Part shown: one piece after another, positions 48,154 to 56,736 of the stretch
How the letters are laid out: the number at the start of each line of letters is the position of its first letter
Numbering within the stretch: the stretch's first letter is position 1
From: Micromonospora citrea
GTDB lineage: Bacteria > Actinomycetota > Actinomycetes > Mycobacteriales > Micromonosporaceae
Length of the DNA stretch: 64,000 nt
Direction of reading: 5' to 3'
Assembly (NCBI RefSeq): GCF_900090315.1
Contig: NZ_FMHZ01000002.1
Coordinates: 2,210,501 to 2,274,500 of the forward strand
Notes under the pieces: model-generated
Database searches by the model: none
Seen by the model: only the letters and a program-made list of their open reading frames with translations
What the model was told of the DNA's origin: nothing
Translations under genes and position numbers: made by a program

Positions 48154-49290
48154 ATGAAACGTCCACTCCGAGCCCTCGCGGCGGCCGCCGTGCTGGCCGC
48201 CGGCTCGATCGTCGCCGTGGCCCTCGGCGGCACCGCCAGCGCCGACACCCAGATCTGCGAGCAGTACGGCTCCACCACCATCCAGGGCCGCTACGTCGTG
48301 CAGAACAACCGCTGGGGCACCACCGCCCAGCAGTGCATCAACGTCACCGACAGCGGCTTCGAGATCACCACCCAGAACGGCAGCAACCCGACCAACGGCG
48401 CGCCGACGGCGTACCCGTCGATCTTCGTCGGCTGCCACTACACCAACTGCTCCCCCGGCACCAACCTGCCGATCCAGGTGAGCCAGATCAGCAGCGCCAC
48501 CAGCAGCATCTCCTACCGGTACGTCAGCAACGCCGTCTACAACGCCTCGTACGACATCTGGCTGGACCCCTCGCCGAAGCGGGACGGGGTGAACCAGATG
48601 GAGATCATGATCTGGCTCAACCGGCAGGGCCCGATCCAGCCCATCGGCTCCCCGGTCGGCACCGCCACCATCGACGGCCGAAGCTGGGAGGTCTGGCGCG
48701 GCAGCAACGGCTCCAACAACGTCATCTCGTACCTGGCGCCGTCCGCGATCAGCAGCGCCAACCTCAACCTGCTGGCGTTCATCAACGACACCCGAAACCG
48801 GGGCGCGATCACCAACTCCTGGTACCTGACCAGCATCCAGGCCGGCTTCGAGCCGTGGCAGGGCGGCGCCGGCCTCGCGGTCACCTCGTTCGGCGCCGCG
48901 GTCAACGGCGGGGGCAACCCGACCACCCCGCCGCCGACCACTCCCCCGCCCACCACGCCGCCGCCGGGTGGCAACGGGTGCGCCGTGAAGTACACGCCGA
49001 ACTCGTGGAACAACGGCTTCACCGCCGACGTGCAGATCACCAACACCGGGACGAGCACGATCAACGGCTGGACGCTGAACTACACCCTGCCCGCCGGGCA
49101 GCAGATCACCAGCGCGTGGAATGCCACGGTGAGCCAGAGCGGCTCGGCGGTGACCGCGCGGAACATCAGCTGGAACGGCTCCCTCGCCCCGGGCGGCACG
49201 GCCAGCTTCGGCTACCAGGGGACGCTGAACGGCGCGTACGCCTCCCCGACGAGCTTCACCCTCAACGGGGTCGCCTGCTCGCGCTCCTGA
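48154..49290 (+). CDS. Secreted GH12 endoglucanase with CBM2
   Basis: 378 residues from ATG 48154 with AAGGAG 5 nt upstream. Signal peptide (about 1-31, ending GGTASA). GH12 catalytic domain (about 32-250): ICEQYGSTTIQGRYVVQNNR, nucleophile Glu in NQMEIMIWLNRQG, acid/base Glu in AGFEPWQGGAGL. A Pro-Thr linker (PPPTTPPPTTPPPGG) leads to a C-terminal CBM2 (about 277-378), starting with Cys in NGCAVKYTPNSWNNGF and ending VACSRS. Hydrolyses beta-1,4-glucan outside the cell. Likely CebR-controlled. Confidence 0.95.
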   Translation: MKRPLRALAAAAVLAAGSIVAVALGGTASADTQICEQYGSTTIQGRYVVQNNRWGTTAQQCINVTDSGFEITTQNGSNPTNGAPTAYPSIFVGCHYTNCSPGTNLPIQVSQISSATSSISYRYVSNAVYNASYDIWLDPSPKRDGVNQMEIMIWLNRQGPIQPIGSPVGTATIDGRSWEVWRGSNGSNNVISYLAPSAISSANLNLLAFINDTRNRGAITNSWYLTSIQAGFEPWQGGAGLAVTSFGAAVNGGGNPTTPPPTTPPPTTPPPGGNGCAVKYTPNSWNNGFTADVQITNTGTSTINGWTLNYTLPAGQQITSAWNATVSQSGSAVTARNISWNGSLAPGGTASFGYQGTLNGAYASPTSFTLNGVACSRS

Positions 49291-49361
49291 CCGACGTGGG
49301 CGCGGCGGGCCGCCCACCGGCGGCAGCGGCGCGCGCCGCACGTGCGACGGGCCGCAGACGC

Positions 49362-49402
49362 GCGACGTCCGCCAGGCCACCCCGAGGCCTGGCGGACGTC
49401 GC
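49362..49402. terminator. Bidirectional hairpin terminator
   Basis: Perfect 17-bp arms GCGACGTCCGCCAGGCC (49362-49378) and GGCCTGGCGGACGTCGC (49386-49402) with a 7-nt loop, between the convergent cellulase and amidase genes. Confidence 0.88.
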
Positions 49403-49419
49403 ACGGATCGGACCGGCGG

Positions 49420-50385
49420 TCAGACCCGGGTGAGGCGGACGGCGTCGGCGATGACCAGGCCGGCGGCGGAGCTCCAGCGGCTGACGGCGACCCGGTTGGC
49501 GTCGCCCGCCGGCAGCGTGAAGGTGCCGAGCGTGCGCCACTGCCCGCCGGTCGCCCGCTGGTCGACGATGATCGTCCGGTTGCCCGTCGTGGTGGACACG
49601 ATGTAGGGCGTGGCCGCGTTGTAGCCGGCGTTCGCCGGCCACCACGCCTCGACCCGGTAGCTCGCGGTGGCCGGGACGTTGAACTTGTACCAGGCGGCGT
49701 CGCTGGCGGCGACCGGATCCGCGAAGCGGTAGTCGGCGCCGTAGCGCTGCGTCGAGTACGTCGAGGTGCCCCAGTTGGCGCTGGCGGTGAACCGGCCGGC
49801 GGTGGAGTTGTCCACGGTGGAGGTCCAGGCGGGGGTGCCGCCCGCCATCTTGGCGGCGACGTCGGAGCGCATCTTGTTCAGGTCGATGAAGGACGGGTCG
49901 ATCTTGCCGGTGGTGCTCGTCTCCCGGTGCCCGCGCGCGTAGCTGGCGTCCCTGCCCAGCCGCTTGAGCACGGCGGCGGTGGCGGCCACCGACGCGTTGT
50001 ACTGCGCCGTCGTCATCTCCTGGTTGACACCGTTGTAGTCGATCTCCCAGCCGATCAGCATGGTGTTGCCGTCGCCGGCCGGGATCGGCCCGCTGGCGCG
50101 GGCGCTGCCGGCGTGGTTGCAGCGGCCGGCGGAGATGACGTGGAAGACGCCGTGGTAGTCGACCAGGGCCTGGCAGAGCGGGCCGGGCAGGTCGGAACGG
50201 CCGTTGATGCAGACGTTCAGCGCCGGGTGCGGGTTGGTGGCGCTGGAGGTGGCGGCGGTGTGGTGCCAGAGCACGCCGATCGGGTTGAAGTCGCCCGGGC
50301 GCATCCGGTTGAGCCAGTCGCCCTCGACGACGACCTGGACGCCCGCCCCCCGCAGCACGTCCACCAGCCAGGGAATCGTGGCCAT
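49420..50385 (-). CDS. N-acetylmuramoyl-L-alanine amidase with golvesin-type C-terminal domain
   Basis: 321 residues from ATG 50385. N-terminal amidase_2/PGRP-like domain (about 1-175): PIGVLWHHTAATSS supplies a zinc His, IGWEIDYNGVNQEM and YARGHRETSTTGKIDPSF complete the site. The C-terminal 130 residues (from about 190) are a beta-sandwich of the golvesin C-terminal type, with YRVEAWWPANAGYN and VIADAVRLTRV. It cleaves the lactyl-amide bond in peptidoglycan. It has no signal peptide of its own: the start TGATG overlaps a 55-codon ORF that encodes one (50385-50552). Confidence 0.88.
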   Translation of the reverse strand: MATIPWLVDVLRGAGVQVVVEGDWLNRMRPGDFNPIGVLWHHTAATSSATNPHPALNVCINGRSDLPGPLCQALVDYHGVFHVISAGRCNHAGSARASGPIPAGDGNTMLIGWEIDYNGVNQEMTTAQYNASVAATAAVLKRLGRDASYARGHRETSTTGKIDPSFIDLNKMRSDVAAKMAGGTPAWTSTVDNSTAGRFTASANWGTSTYSTQRYGADYRFADPVAASDAAWYKFNVPATASYRVEAWWPANAGYNAATPYIVSTTTGNRTIIVDQRATGGQWRTLGTFTLPAGDANRVAVSRWSSAAGLVIADAVRLTRV

Positions 50386-50552
50386 CAGGCGTTCCCTCCG
50401 AGCAGGTCGGCGAGGCACTCGGGCTCGGGCGCGGCGAGCGGCGCGGCGCTGGCGGCGGCGGGCTTCGCGGCGACGGCGACGGCCGTGGCCATGAGGGCTG
50501 ACATGCCCAGCAGCCTGCGGCGGCGCAGGCGCGCGGGTCGTGGCGCGTTCAT
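50385..50552 (-). CDS. Short signal-peptide-like ORF upstream of and coupled to the amidase
   Basis: 55 residues from ATG 50552 with AAGGAGC just upstream. Basic start NAPRPARLRRRRLLG, hydrophobic core MSALMATAVAVAA, then an Ala-rich cleavage region and APEPECLADLLGGNA. The stop TGA shares two bases with the amidase ATG, and GGAGGG in its last codons supplies the amidase ribosome site. Either a small secreted protein or the detached leader of the amidase (a -1/+2 frame shift would join them). Confidence 0.65.
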   Translation of the reverse strand: MNAPRPARLRRRRLLGMSALMATAVAVAAKPAAASAAPLAAPEPECLADLLGGNA

Positions 50553-50773
50553 GGGGCTCCTTCAGCGAGGGGCGGAGGGGTCCGACTGATCGTTGGATCA
50601 GTGACGCGCACGCTATATCGTCACGAGCGTCTATGTCGATACCCTTCAAGGCCCCTATTCAGACTGAAGGAATTTGGCAATCCCGGTCCGCTCGTGCCCG
50701 GCGGAACAGCGGGCACGGGGGCGGGCCACCGGCCGGATCGCGGTGGTGGTCGCCGGGGTCGGGCAGGGGTGGC

Positions 50774-51562
50774 TCAGGGGTTGCCGAGGGCGTCGACGTC
50801 GCGCATCTCCTCGGCGGTCAACGAAAAGTGGAAGATGTCGGCGTTGGCGCGGATCCGGTCCGGCGTCACCGACTTGGGGATGACCACGATCTCGTGGTCG
50901 ATGTGCCAGCGGAGCACGACCTGCGCCGGGGAGACGTCGTGCGCGGCGGCGATGCGGGTCAGCACCGGATCGGCGAGGTCACTGGTCTTGAAAGGGCTGT
51001 AACCCTCCAGCACCACGCCCCGGTCCCGGTGTTCCCGGTGCCGCTGCCGGTCGTACAGCGACGGGCTCCACCGGATCTGGTTGACCGCCGGGTTCTCCTC
51101 CGTCGCCTGGATCAGCTCGTCGATCTGGGCGGTGCTGTAGTTGCTCACCCCCACCGCCCGCGCCAGCCCCTCGTCGCGGGCAGCGAGCATCTCCCGCCAC
51201 ACCGGGATCCCGTCGGCGGGGCTCGACGGCGGCCAGTGGACCAGCCACAGGTCGACGTGGTCGGTGCCGAGCGCGGTCAGGCTCGCCTCGATGGTCTCCC
51301 GCTCCCGGCCGACCCGGTCCGGCGGGAGCTTGGTGGTGAGGAAGACGTCCTCGCGGCGCAGCCCGCTCTCCTGGACCGCCCGGCCGACCTCCTCCTCGTT
51401 GCCGTACATCGTGGCGGTGTCGACGTGTCGGTAGCCCGCGTCGAGCGCGGCGAGCACGGCGTCGTACCCGGCCTGGCCGGTGGCCTGCCACGTGCCGAAG
51501 CCGAGCAGGGGCATCCGCACCTCGCCGGGGAGCGTGACCGTGGGCTGCTCCTCGTGGTCCAT
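50774..51562 (-). CDS. Aldo/keto reductase
   Basis: 262 residues from ATG 51562. (beta/alpha)8 NADPH-dependent oxidoreductase with the full tetrad: Asp and Tyr in HVDTATMYGNEEEVG, Lys in FLTTKLPP, His in LWLVHWPPS. C-terminal NADPH site IPKSVTPDRIRANAD. AKR5-like 2,5-diketo-gluconate-reductase type. Reduces aldehydes or ketones; substrate unknown. Divergent from the LigD-like gene. Confidence 0.93.
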   Translation of the reverse strand: MDHEEQPTVTLPGEVRMPLLGFGTWQATGQAGYDAVLAALDAGYRHVDTATMYGNEEEVGRAVQESGLRREDVFLTTKLPPDRVGRERETIEASLTALGTDHVDLWLVHWPPSSPADGIPVWREMLAARDEGLARAVGVSNYSTAQIDELIQATEENPAVNQIRWSPSLYDRQRHREHRDRGVVLEGYSPFKTSDLADPVLTRIAAAHDVSPAQVVLRWHIDHEIVVIPKSVTPDRIRANADIFHFSLTAEEMRDVDALGNP

Positions 51563-51668
51563 GCCGACGGGTCTACCCGTGCTGGCCCCCGACATGCTCC
51601 GCCGATGCGGAACAGCCGCCGGCCCGAGCGCCGGCCGCCGGGCGGACCGGCGGGCAGGGTGCAGGCGG

Positions 51669-51732
51669 GGCGGCGGGCAACCGGGGCGGCGGGCAGGCAG
51701 GGCGGCGGGCAGGCAGGGCGGCGGGCAGGCGG
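51669..51732. repeat. 16-bp tandem repeat, four copies
   Basis: GGCGGCGGGCAGGCAG at 51685-51700 and 51701-51716, a one-base variant at 51717-51732, and a diverged copy at 51669-51684. Lies between the divergent AKR and LigD-like genes, in the region expected to hold both promoters. Confidence 0.9.
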
Positions 51733-51794
51733 CCCGATGAGCCGGGGAGCGCCGGCGGCCGGCGGGCGGGCGCGGTGTGCCGGACAATACGGGG

Positions 51795-52856
51795 GTGGCT
51801 GACCGGCTGGAGGAGTACCGGCGCAAACGGGACGCGGCACGCACCCCGGAGCCGGTGCCGAAGCGCCCCCCGCGGCGGAAGAGGCCCGCCGACGGCACGG
51901 CGCGCTTCGTCATCCAGCAGCACCACGCCCGGAGCCTGCACTGGGACCTGCGGCTGGAGCACGAGGGCGTGCTCGCCTCCTGGGCGGTGCCGCGCGGGCT
52001 GCCCCGCGACACCGGGCGCAACCACCTCGCCGTGCACACCGAGGACCATCCGATGGAATACCTGGACTTCCACGGCGAGATCCCGGCCGGCGAGTACGGC
52101 GGCGGGCGGATGATCATCCACGACCGGGGCACCTACCGGCTGGAGAAGTGGCGCGACGACGAGGTGATCGTCGTCCTCGACGGGGAGCGCACCGCCGGGC
52201 GGTACGTCCTCTTCGCCACCGGCGGGAAGGGCGGCCGGGACTGGATGGTCCGGCGCACCGACCCGCCGCCGGAGGGCTGGACCAGCATGCCCGAGCTGGT
52301 CCGCCCGATGCGTCCCACCCGTGCGGCGAAGCTGCCGAGGGACCAGGCCGAGTGGGGCTACGAGCTGCGCTGGGACGGGGTGCGCGCGGTCGCGTACGTC
52401 TCGGGGGGACGGCTGCGGCTGCTCTCGGAGGACGACGAGGACATCTCCGGGACGTACCCCGGGCTGCGCGAGATGGCCGAGGAGCTGGCGCCGACGGAGG
52501 CCGTGCTGGACGGCGTCCTGGTCCGCATCGACACCGCCGGCCGGGTGCGCCCGGCCCGCGGCGGCCGCCGTACCCCGGACGCGCAGTTCCTGATCTTCGA
52601 CCTGCTCTGGCTGGAGGGCGTGACCAGCACGGACCTGCCCTACGCGCAGCGCCGGGAGCTGCTCGACGGTCTGGCGCTCGCCGGCCCGCACTGGCAGACT
52701 CCGCCCTGGTTCCCCGGCGCCGGCCCGGAGGCCCTGCGGGCCGGGCGGGAGCAGGGGTTGCCCGGGGTGGTGGCGAAGCGGCTGGACTCGGCCTACGAAC
52801 CCGGCGGGCGCAGCCGACGCTGGCTGAGCATCGACGCGGGCCGAGACACGAGCTGA
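51795..52856 (+). CDS. LigD-like 3'-phosphoesterase with inactive ligase-type domain
   Basis: 353 residues from GTG 51795 (GTG 51777 also in frame); a -10-like GACAAT lies 6 nt before, so the message may be leaderless. Residues about 30-160 are a LigD 3'-phosphoesterase domain: RFVIQQHHARSLHWDLRLEH, ASWAVPRGLP, HPMEYLDFHGEIPAGEYGGG. Residues about 185-345 resemble the adenylyl-transfer domain, but motif I is ELRWDGVRAV, with Arg where the catalytic Lys (KxDG) should be, and the end RSRRWLSID lacks the motif V lysine. The OB-fold is absent. It may process ends in non-homologous joining without ligating. Confidence 0.85.
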   Translation: MADRLEEYRRKRDAARTPEPVPKRPPRRKRPADGTARFVIQQHHARSLHWDLRLEHEGVLASWAVPRGLPRDTGRNHLAVHTEDHPMEYLDFHGEIPAGEYGGGRMIIHDRGTYRLEKWRDDEVIVVLDGERTAGRYVLFATGGKGGRDWMVRRTDPPPEGWTSMPELVRPMRPTRAAKLPRDQAEWGYELRWDGVRAVAYVSGGRLRLLSEDDEDISGTYPGLREMAEELAPTEAVLDGVLVRIDTAGRVRPARGGRRTPDAQFLIFDLLWLEGVTSTDLPYAQRRELLDGLALAGPHWQTPPWFPGAGPEALRAGREQGLPGVVAKRLDSAYEPGGRSRRWLSIDAGRDTS

Positions 52857-52872
52857 GACGACGAGGAGCAGC

Positions 52873-54066
52873 GTGTACCTGACCCACCTCGAGTGCCCGC
52901 GCTGCGGGCGGGAGCACGACGCTGGCACGCTGACCAACCTCTGCGACTGCGGCTCGCCGCTGCTGGCGCGCTACGACCTGGCAGCGGTGGCGAAGGTGCT
53001 CACCCCGGAACGGTTCCCGCTGCGCCCGGCCGACCTGTGGCGCTACCGGGAACTGCTGCCGGTGGCCGACCCGCGGCACGAGACCACGCTCGGCGAGGGC
53101 TGGACGCCGCTGCTGCGCACCCCGAACTACGGCGCGGAGATCGGCATCGCGGACCTGATGGTCAAGGACGAGGGGTTGACCCCGACCGGCTCCTTCAAGG
53201 CGCGCGGCGCGGCCGTCGGCGTCAGCCGGGCCCGTGAGCTGGGCGTGGAGCGCATCGCCATGCCGACCAACGGCAACGCCGGCGCCGCCTGGGCCACCTA
53301 CGCCGCGCGGGCCGGGCTGGGCGCGACCATCGTCATGCCGCTGGACGCCCCCACCATCTGTCGGCGCGAGTGCGTGGCCGCCGGGGCCGACCTGCGCCTG
53401 GTCGACGGGCTGATCAGCGACGCGGGGCGGCACGTCGCCGAGCTGGTCGCCGAGTCCGGCGGCGCGGTCTTCGACGCCGGCACGCTGCGCGAGCCGTACC
53501 GGCTCGAGGGCAAGAAGACGATGGGGTACGAGATCGTCGAGCAGCTCGGCTGGCAGGTGCCGGACGTGATCATCTATCCCACCGGCGGCGGGGTCGGCCT
53601 GATCGGCATCCAGAAGGCGCTGCACGAGCTTCGCGAGCTGGGCTGGATCTCCGACAGGCTGCCCCGCCTGGTCGCGGTGCAGTCGACGGGGTGCGCGCCG
53701 ATCGTGCGCGCCTTCGCCGCCGGCGAGCGGCGGGCCCGGCCCTGGGCCGACGCGCACACCGTCGCGTTCGGCATCACCGTGCCGGCCCCGCTCGGCGACG
53801 AGCTGATCCTCGACGCGCTACGCGCCAGCGCCGGCACCGCCATCGCGGTCGACGACGCCGAGATCCTGGCCGACCTGCGGAACTTCGCCGCCCGGGAGGG
53901 GCTGCTGCTCTGCCCGGAGGGGGCCGCCTGCCTGACCGCCGCCAGGCATCTGCGAGCCGGCGGCTGGATCCGCGCCGGCGAGCGGGTGGTGGTGCTCAAC
54001 ACCGGGGCCGGGGTGAAGTACCCGGAGACCGTGGCCGTCGCCGACGTGCCGGTGCTGCCGGCCTGA
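52873..54066 (+). CDS. thrC: Threonine synthase
   Basis: 397 residues from GTG 52873. PLP enzyme that turns O-phospho-homoserine into threonine. N-terminal zinc ribbon CPRCGREHDAGTLTNLCDCG (four Cys), Schiff-base lysine in TPTGSFKARGAAVGVSRA, phosphate-site region PTNGNAGAAWATYAARAG, and YPTGGGVGLIGIQKAL. The zinc-ribbon subtype is common in actinobacteria. Threonine-synthase-like paralogues exist, so the exact product should be read with some caution. No thrB or hom nearby. Confidence 0.88.
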   Translation: MYLTHLECPRCGREHDAGTLTNLCDCGSPLLARYDLAAVAKVLTPERFPLRPADLWRYRELLPVADPRHETTLGEGWTPLLRTPNYGAEIGIADLMVKDEGLTPTGSFKARGAAVGVSRARELGVERIAMPTNGNAGAAWATYAARAGLGATIVMPLDAPTICRRECVAAGADLRLVDGLISDAGRHVAELVAESGGAVFDAGTLREPYRLEGKKTMGYEIVEQLGWQVPDVIIYPTGGGVGLIGIQKALHELRELGWISDRLPRLVAVQSTGCAPIVRAFAAGERRARPWADAHTVAFGITVPAPLGDELILDALRASAGTAIAVDDAEILADLRNFAAREGLLLCPEGAACLTAARHLRAGGWIRAGERVVVLNTGAGVKYPETVAVADVPVLPA

Positions 54067-54081
54067 GATGCCCACACCCGG

Positions 54082-55878
54082 TCAGTCCGTGGTGGGGTCG
54101 GTCAGCCGCCAGGCGGCGTTGATCAGGCCGATGTGCGACAGCGCCTGCGGCGTGTTGCCGAGCTGCGCGCCGGTGCGCGGGTCGATCTGCTCGCTGAACA
54201 GGCCGACGTCGTTGGCGTGCCCGAGCACCCGCTCGAAGAGCGCCTCGGCGCGGCCCCGCTCGCCGGCCATCGCCAGGCACTCCACCAGCCAGAACGAGCA
54301 GAGCAGGAAGCCGGCCGGATCCGTGTCCCACCGCCGGACGAGGCCGTTGCCGCTGCCCAGCCCGCGCTCGACCGCCTCGATGGTGGCGCGCATCCGGGGG
54401 TCCGTCGCCGGCAGGAAACGCACCAGCGGCAGCAGCAGCGCCGAGGCGTCCAGCTCGGGCGAGCCGAACGCCCCCGTGTACGCGCCGACCCGCTCGTTCC
54501 AGCCCTCCCGCAGCACGGCGGCCCGGATCTCGTCGCGGATCGCCGCCCAGCGCCGCGGGTCGGCCCGGTCCCCGAGCCGGGGCGCGAGCGCCACCGCGCG
54601 GTCCATCGCCACGCAGCAGAACACCTTCGACGTCAGGTAGTGCCGATCGGCGTCCCGGGTCTCCCAGATGCCCCGGTCGGGCAGGTGCCAGGTGGCGGCC
54701 ACCTGCTCGGTCAGGCCGAGCACCATCTCGCGCAGTTCCCCGTCGAGCGTCTCGCCGAGGTGGTCGCGCAGCAGCGAGACCGCCGAGAGCACCTCGCCGG
54801 GCACGTCGAGCTGGCGCTGCCGCCAGGCGCCGTTGCCGATCCGCACCGGGAGGCTGTCGGCGTAGCCGCGCAGGTGCGCGCACTCGTACTCGGAGACGTC
54901 GCGCTCGCCCTCCAGGCCGAAGAGCACCGGCACGGGCTCGGGGCCGACCCGGCCGATCGAGCGGGCCGCCCAGGCGAACAGGCGCGACGCCTCGGACGGG
55001 CAGGCCGCCACCCAGAGGGCGCGCAGGGTCATCGCGAAGTCGCGCAGCCACGAGTAGCGGTAGTCGTAGTTGCGGTCGCCGCCGATCCGCTCCGGCAGCG
55101 ACGTGGTCAGGGCCGCGACGACCGCGCCGCTGCGGGCGTACGTGAGGCCGGTGAGCACGGTCGCGCTGTGCCGGACCTCGTCGGGGTAGCGGCCGTCGTA
55201 GTGGTGCGACTCCCGGTACGCCTGCCACGCCTGCACCGTCTCGGCGAGCGCGGCCACCGGGTCCAGCCGGACCGGCGCCGTTCCGTACTCCCGCCCGTAC
55301 GCCGCGTCGAAGCCGACCATCTGCCCGGCCGTGATCTCGAAGTCCTGCCGGACCCGGTCCCGGTCGACGGGCAGCGGGACCCCGTCGCCGCGCAGGGTCA
55401 GCACCACCGGGCCGGCCGCCGCGAGGAGCCCGCCGTCGGCCTGCGTGTGCAGGTACGGCGTGAGCAGGCCGAACTCGGGGCGGGGGCAGAAGTCCAGCGA
55501 CATCCGCACCCGCCCGGTGAGCCCCTCGACGACCCGCAGCAGCACCGCCGGCGAGTTCATCCCCAGCTCGTGGCCCCGGGCGCCGAGCTCGGCGGCGAGC
55601 GCGTCGGTGACCGCGACGCTGCCCTCCGGGGTGTGGTGCACGGTGCGCAGCACCAGGGTGTCGGCGACGTACGCCCGCTCCGTCCGGTGCCCGGGCAGCC
55701 CGGCGGCGACGGGCGCCAGCCTCCAGTGCCCGGCCATCGGGTCCAGCAGCCGACCGAAGACGGACGGACCGTCGAACCGGTCCGGGCACCACCAGTCGAT
55801 CGAGCCGTCACGGCCGACCAGGGCACCCGAGCGGCAGTCGGAGAGGAATCCGTAGTCGGAGATCGCCGGCTGGTCCAC
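54082..55878 (-). CDS. Glycoside hydrolase family 15 protein (trehalase/glucoamylase-like)
   Basis: 598 residues from GTG 55878. N-terminal beta-sandwich (about 1-220) opens with ISDYGFLSDCRSGALVGRDG; the C-terminal (alpha/alpha)6 barrel has DRNYDYRYSWLRDFAMTLRA, WRQRQLDVPGEVLSAV and DADRHYLTSKVFCCVAMDRA. Cytosolic: no signal peptide. Actinobacterial members of this branch include trehalases acting on alpha,alpha-trehalose; glucoamylase-like action on oligosaccharides is the alternative. Convergent with thrC with only 15 bp between stops. Confidence 0.9.
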   Translation of the reverse strand: MDQPAISDYGFLSDCRSGALVGRDGSIDWWCPDRFDGPSVFGRLLDPMAGHWRLAPVAAGLPGHRTERAYVADTLVLRTVHHTPEGSVAVTDALAAELGARGHELGMNSPAVLLRVVEGLTGRVRMSLDFCPRPEFGLLTPYLHTQADGGLLAAAGPVVLTLRGDGVPLPVDRDRVRQDFEITAGQMVGFDAAYGREYGTAPVRLDPVAALAETVQAWQAYRESHHYDGRYPDEVRHSATVLTGLTYARSGAVVAALTTSLPERIGGDRNYDYRYSWLRDFAMTLRALWVAACPSEASRLFAWAARSIGRVGPEPVPVLFGLEGERDVSEYECAHLRGYADSLPVRIGNGAWRQRQLDVPGEVLSAVSLLRDHLGETLDGELREMVLGLTEQVAATWHLPDRGIWETRDADRHYLTSKVFCCVAMDRAVALAPRLGDRADPRRWAAIRDEIRAAVLREGWNERVGAYTGAFGSPELDASALLLPLVRFLPATDPRMRATIEAVERGLGSGNGLVRRWDTDPAGFLLCSFWLVECLAMAGERGRAEALFERVLGHANDVGLFSEQIDPRTGAQLGNTPQALSHIGLINAAWRLTDPTTD

Positions 55879-55931
55879 CCGCTGCGGGTACCCCGTTCCA
55901 CTCCCGTCAGACCGGCGAGCCGGCCGGGCGG

Positions 55932-56324
55932 TCAGGAGGTCGGCGGCTCGTCCTCGCCCGCCTCCTCCGCCGCGTCGGCCTCCTCCTTGGTGCGGTGCAC
56001 CGCCTGGTCGGCGTGCTCCGGCGGGCCGTAGACGGTGTAGAGCACCAGGGGGTTCGGGCCGGTGTTGACGAAGTTGTGCTTCGTGCCGGCCGGCACCACC
56101 ACCAGGTCGCCCTGGACGACCTCACGCTTCTCCCCGGCCACCCGGGCCTCGCCGGTGCCGCTGACGAAGGTGAGAATCTGGTCGATGTCCTCGTGGACCT
56201 CCTCGCCGATCTCGCCGCCCGGCGGGATCGTCATGATCACCAGCTGGGTGTGCTCACCGGTCCACAGCACCCGCCGGAAATCCGGGCTCTTCTCGGCGAC
56301 GGTCGCGATCGTGAAATGCTCCAT
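55932..56324 (-). CDS. Cupin domain-containing protein
   Basis: 130 residues from ATG 56324. Small beta-barrel: cupin motif 1 PPGGEIGEEVHEDIDQILTF (metal His/Glu) and motif 2 GDLVVVPAGTKHNFVNTG. N-terminus MEHFTIATVAEKSPDFRRVL and a Glu/Asp-rich tail of 25 residues (KEEADAAEEAGEDEPP). Such proteins bind a metal and either isomerise small molecules or stabilise ligands; the function is unknown. Follows GH15 on the same strand, 53 bp apart. Confidence 0.88.
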   Translation of the reverse strand: MEHFTIATVAEKSPDFRRVLWTGEHTQLVIMTIPPGGEIGEEVHEDIDQILTFVSGTGEARVAGEKREVVQGDLVVVPAGTKHNFVNTGPNPLVLYTVYGPPEHADQAVHRTKEEADAAEEAGEDEPPTS

Positions 56325-56692
56325 GCCGACGCACATACCCGCTACGGCGCCACGCCACGCCGGGACGCGCAGATGGTGGAAATCCCCACTGATCCGAGGT
56401 TTGCCGGCACCGTGACCGGGGATCGAGAGGTGGACGGGCGCAGGGCGCCGGTCGAGCCAGGTCCCCGCTGACGTACCGCCGTACGGCTGCGGCGGTGGGA
56501 GACGGCCAGAGCGCGGCGACGTTGCGGATCCCGCAGGATCTCCAGCGGCGCCGCGCGCTCGTGTCCGAGCACCGGCCGGGTCGGACCGCTGGGGGCGGGA
56601 CGGACGGGCGGGCCGGAACCACCGGTGGTGCGGGCGGTCGGCGGGCCGGTCAGGCCGGCACCGCCAGGTGGTGCGGGCGGTCGGCGGGCCGG
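56325..56692. other. Intergenic gap with tandem repeats and no gene seen
   Basis: 368 bp between the cupin start and the stop of the next minus-strand gene. Its right third holds two extra copies of the 3' end of that gene (see 56625-56736). The left part contains AATCCCC and GGGGATC halves of a weak inverted repeat (about 56390-56425), and frames of low quality only. Confidence 0.5.
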
Positions 56693-56736
56693 TCAGGCCA
56701 GCACCGCCAGGTGGAACGGGCGGTCGGCGGGCCGGC
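56625..56736. repeat. 43-bp tandem repeat that copies the 3' end of the adjacent gene
   Basis: Units start at 56625 and 56668 (GGTGGTGCGGGCGGTCGG), differ at one position, and a third partial unit (56711-56736) lies in the coding end of the 56693-57100 gene. The stop codon TCA (minus strand) at 56693 has a copy at 56650, exactly 43 bp away. Confidence 0.88.
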
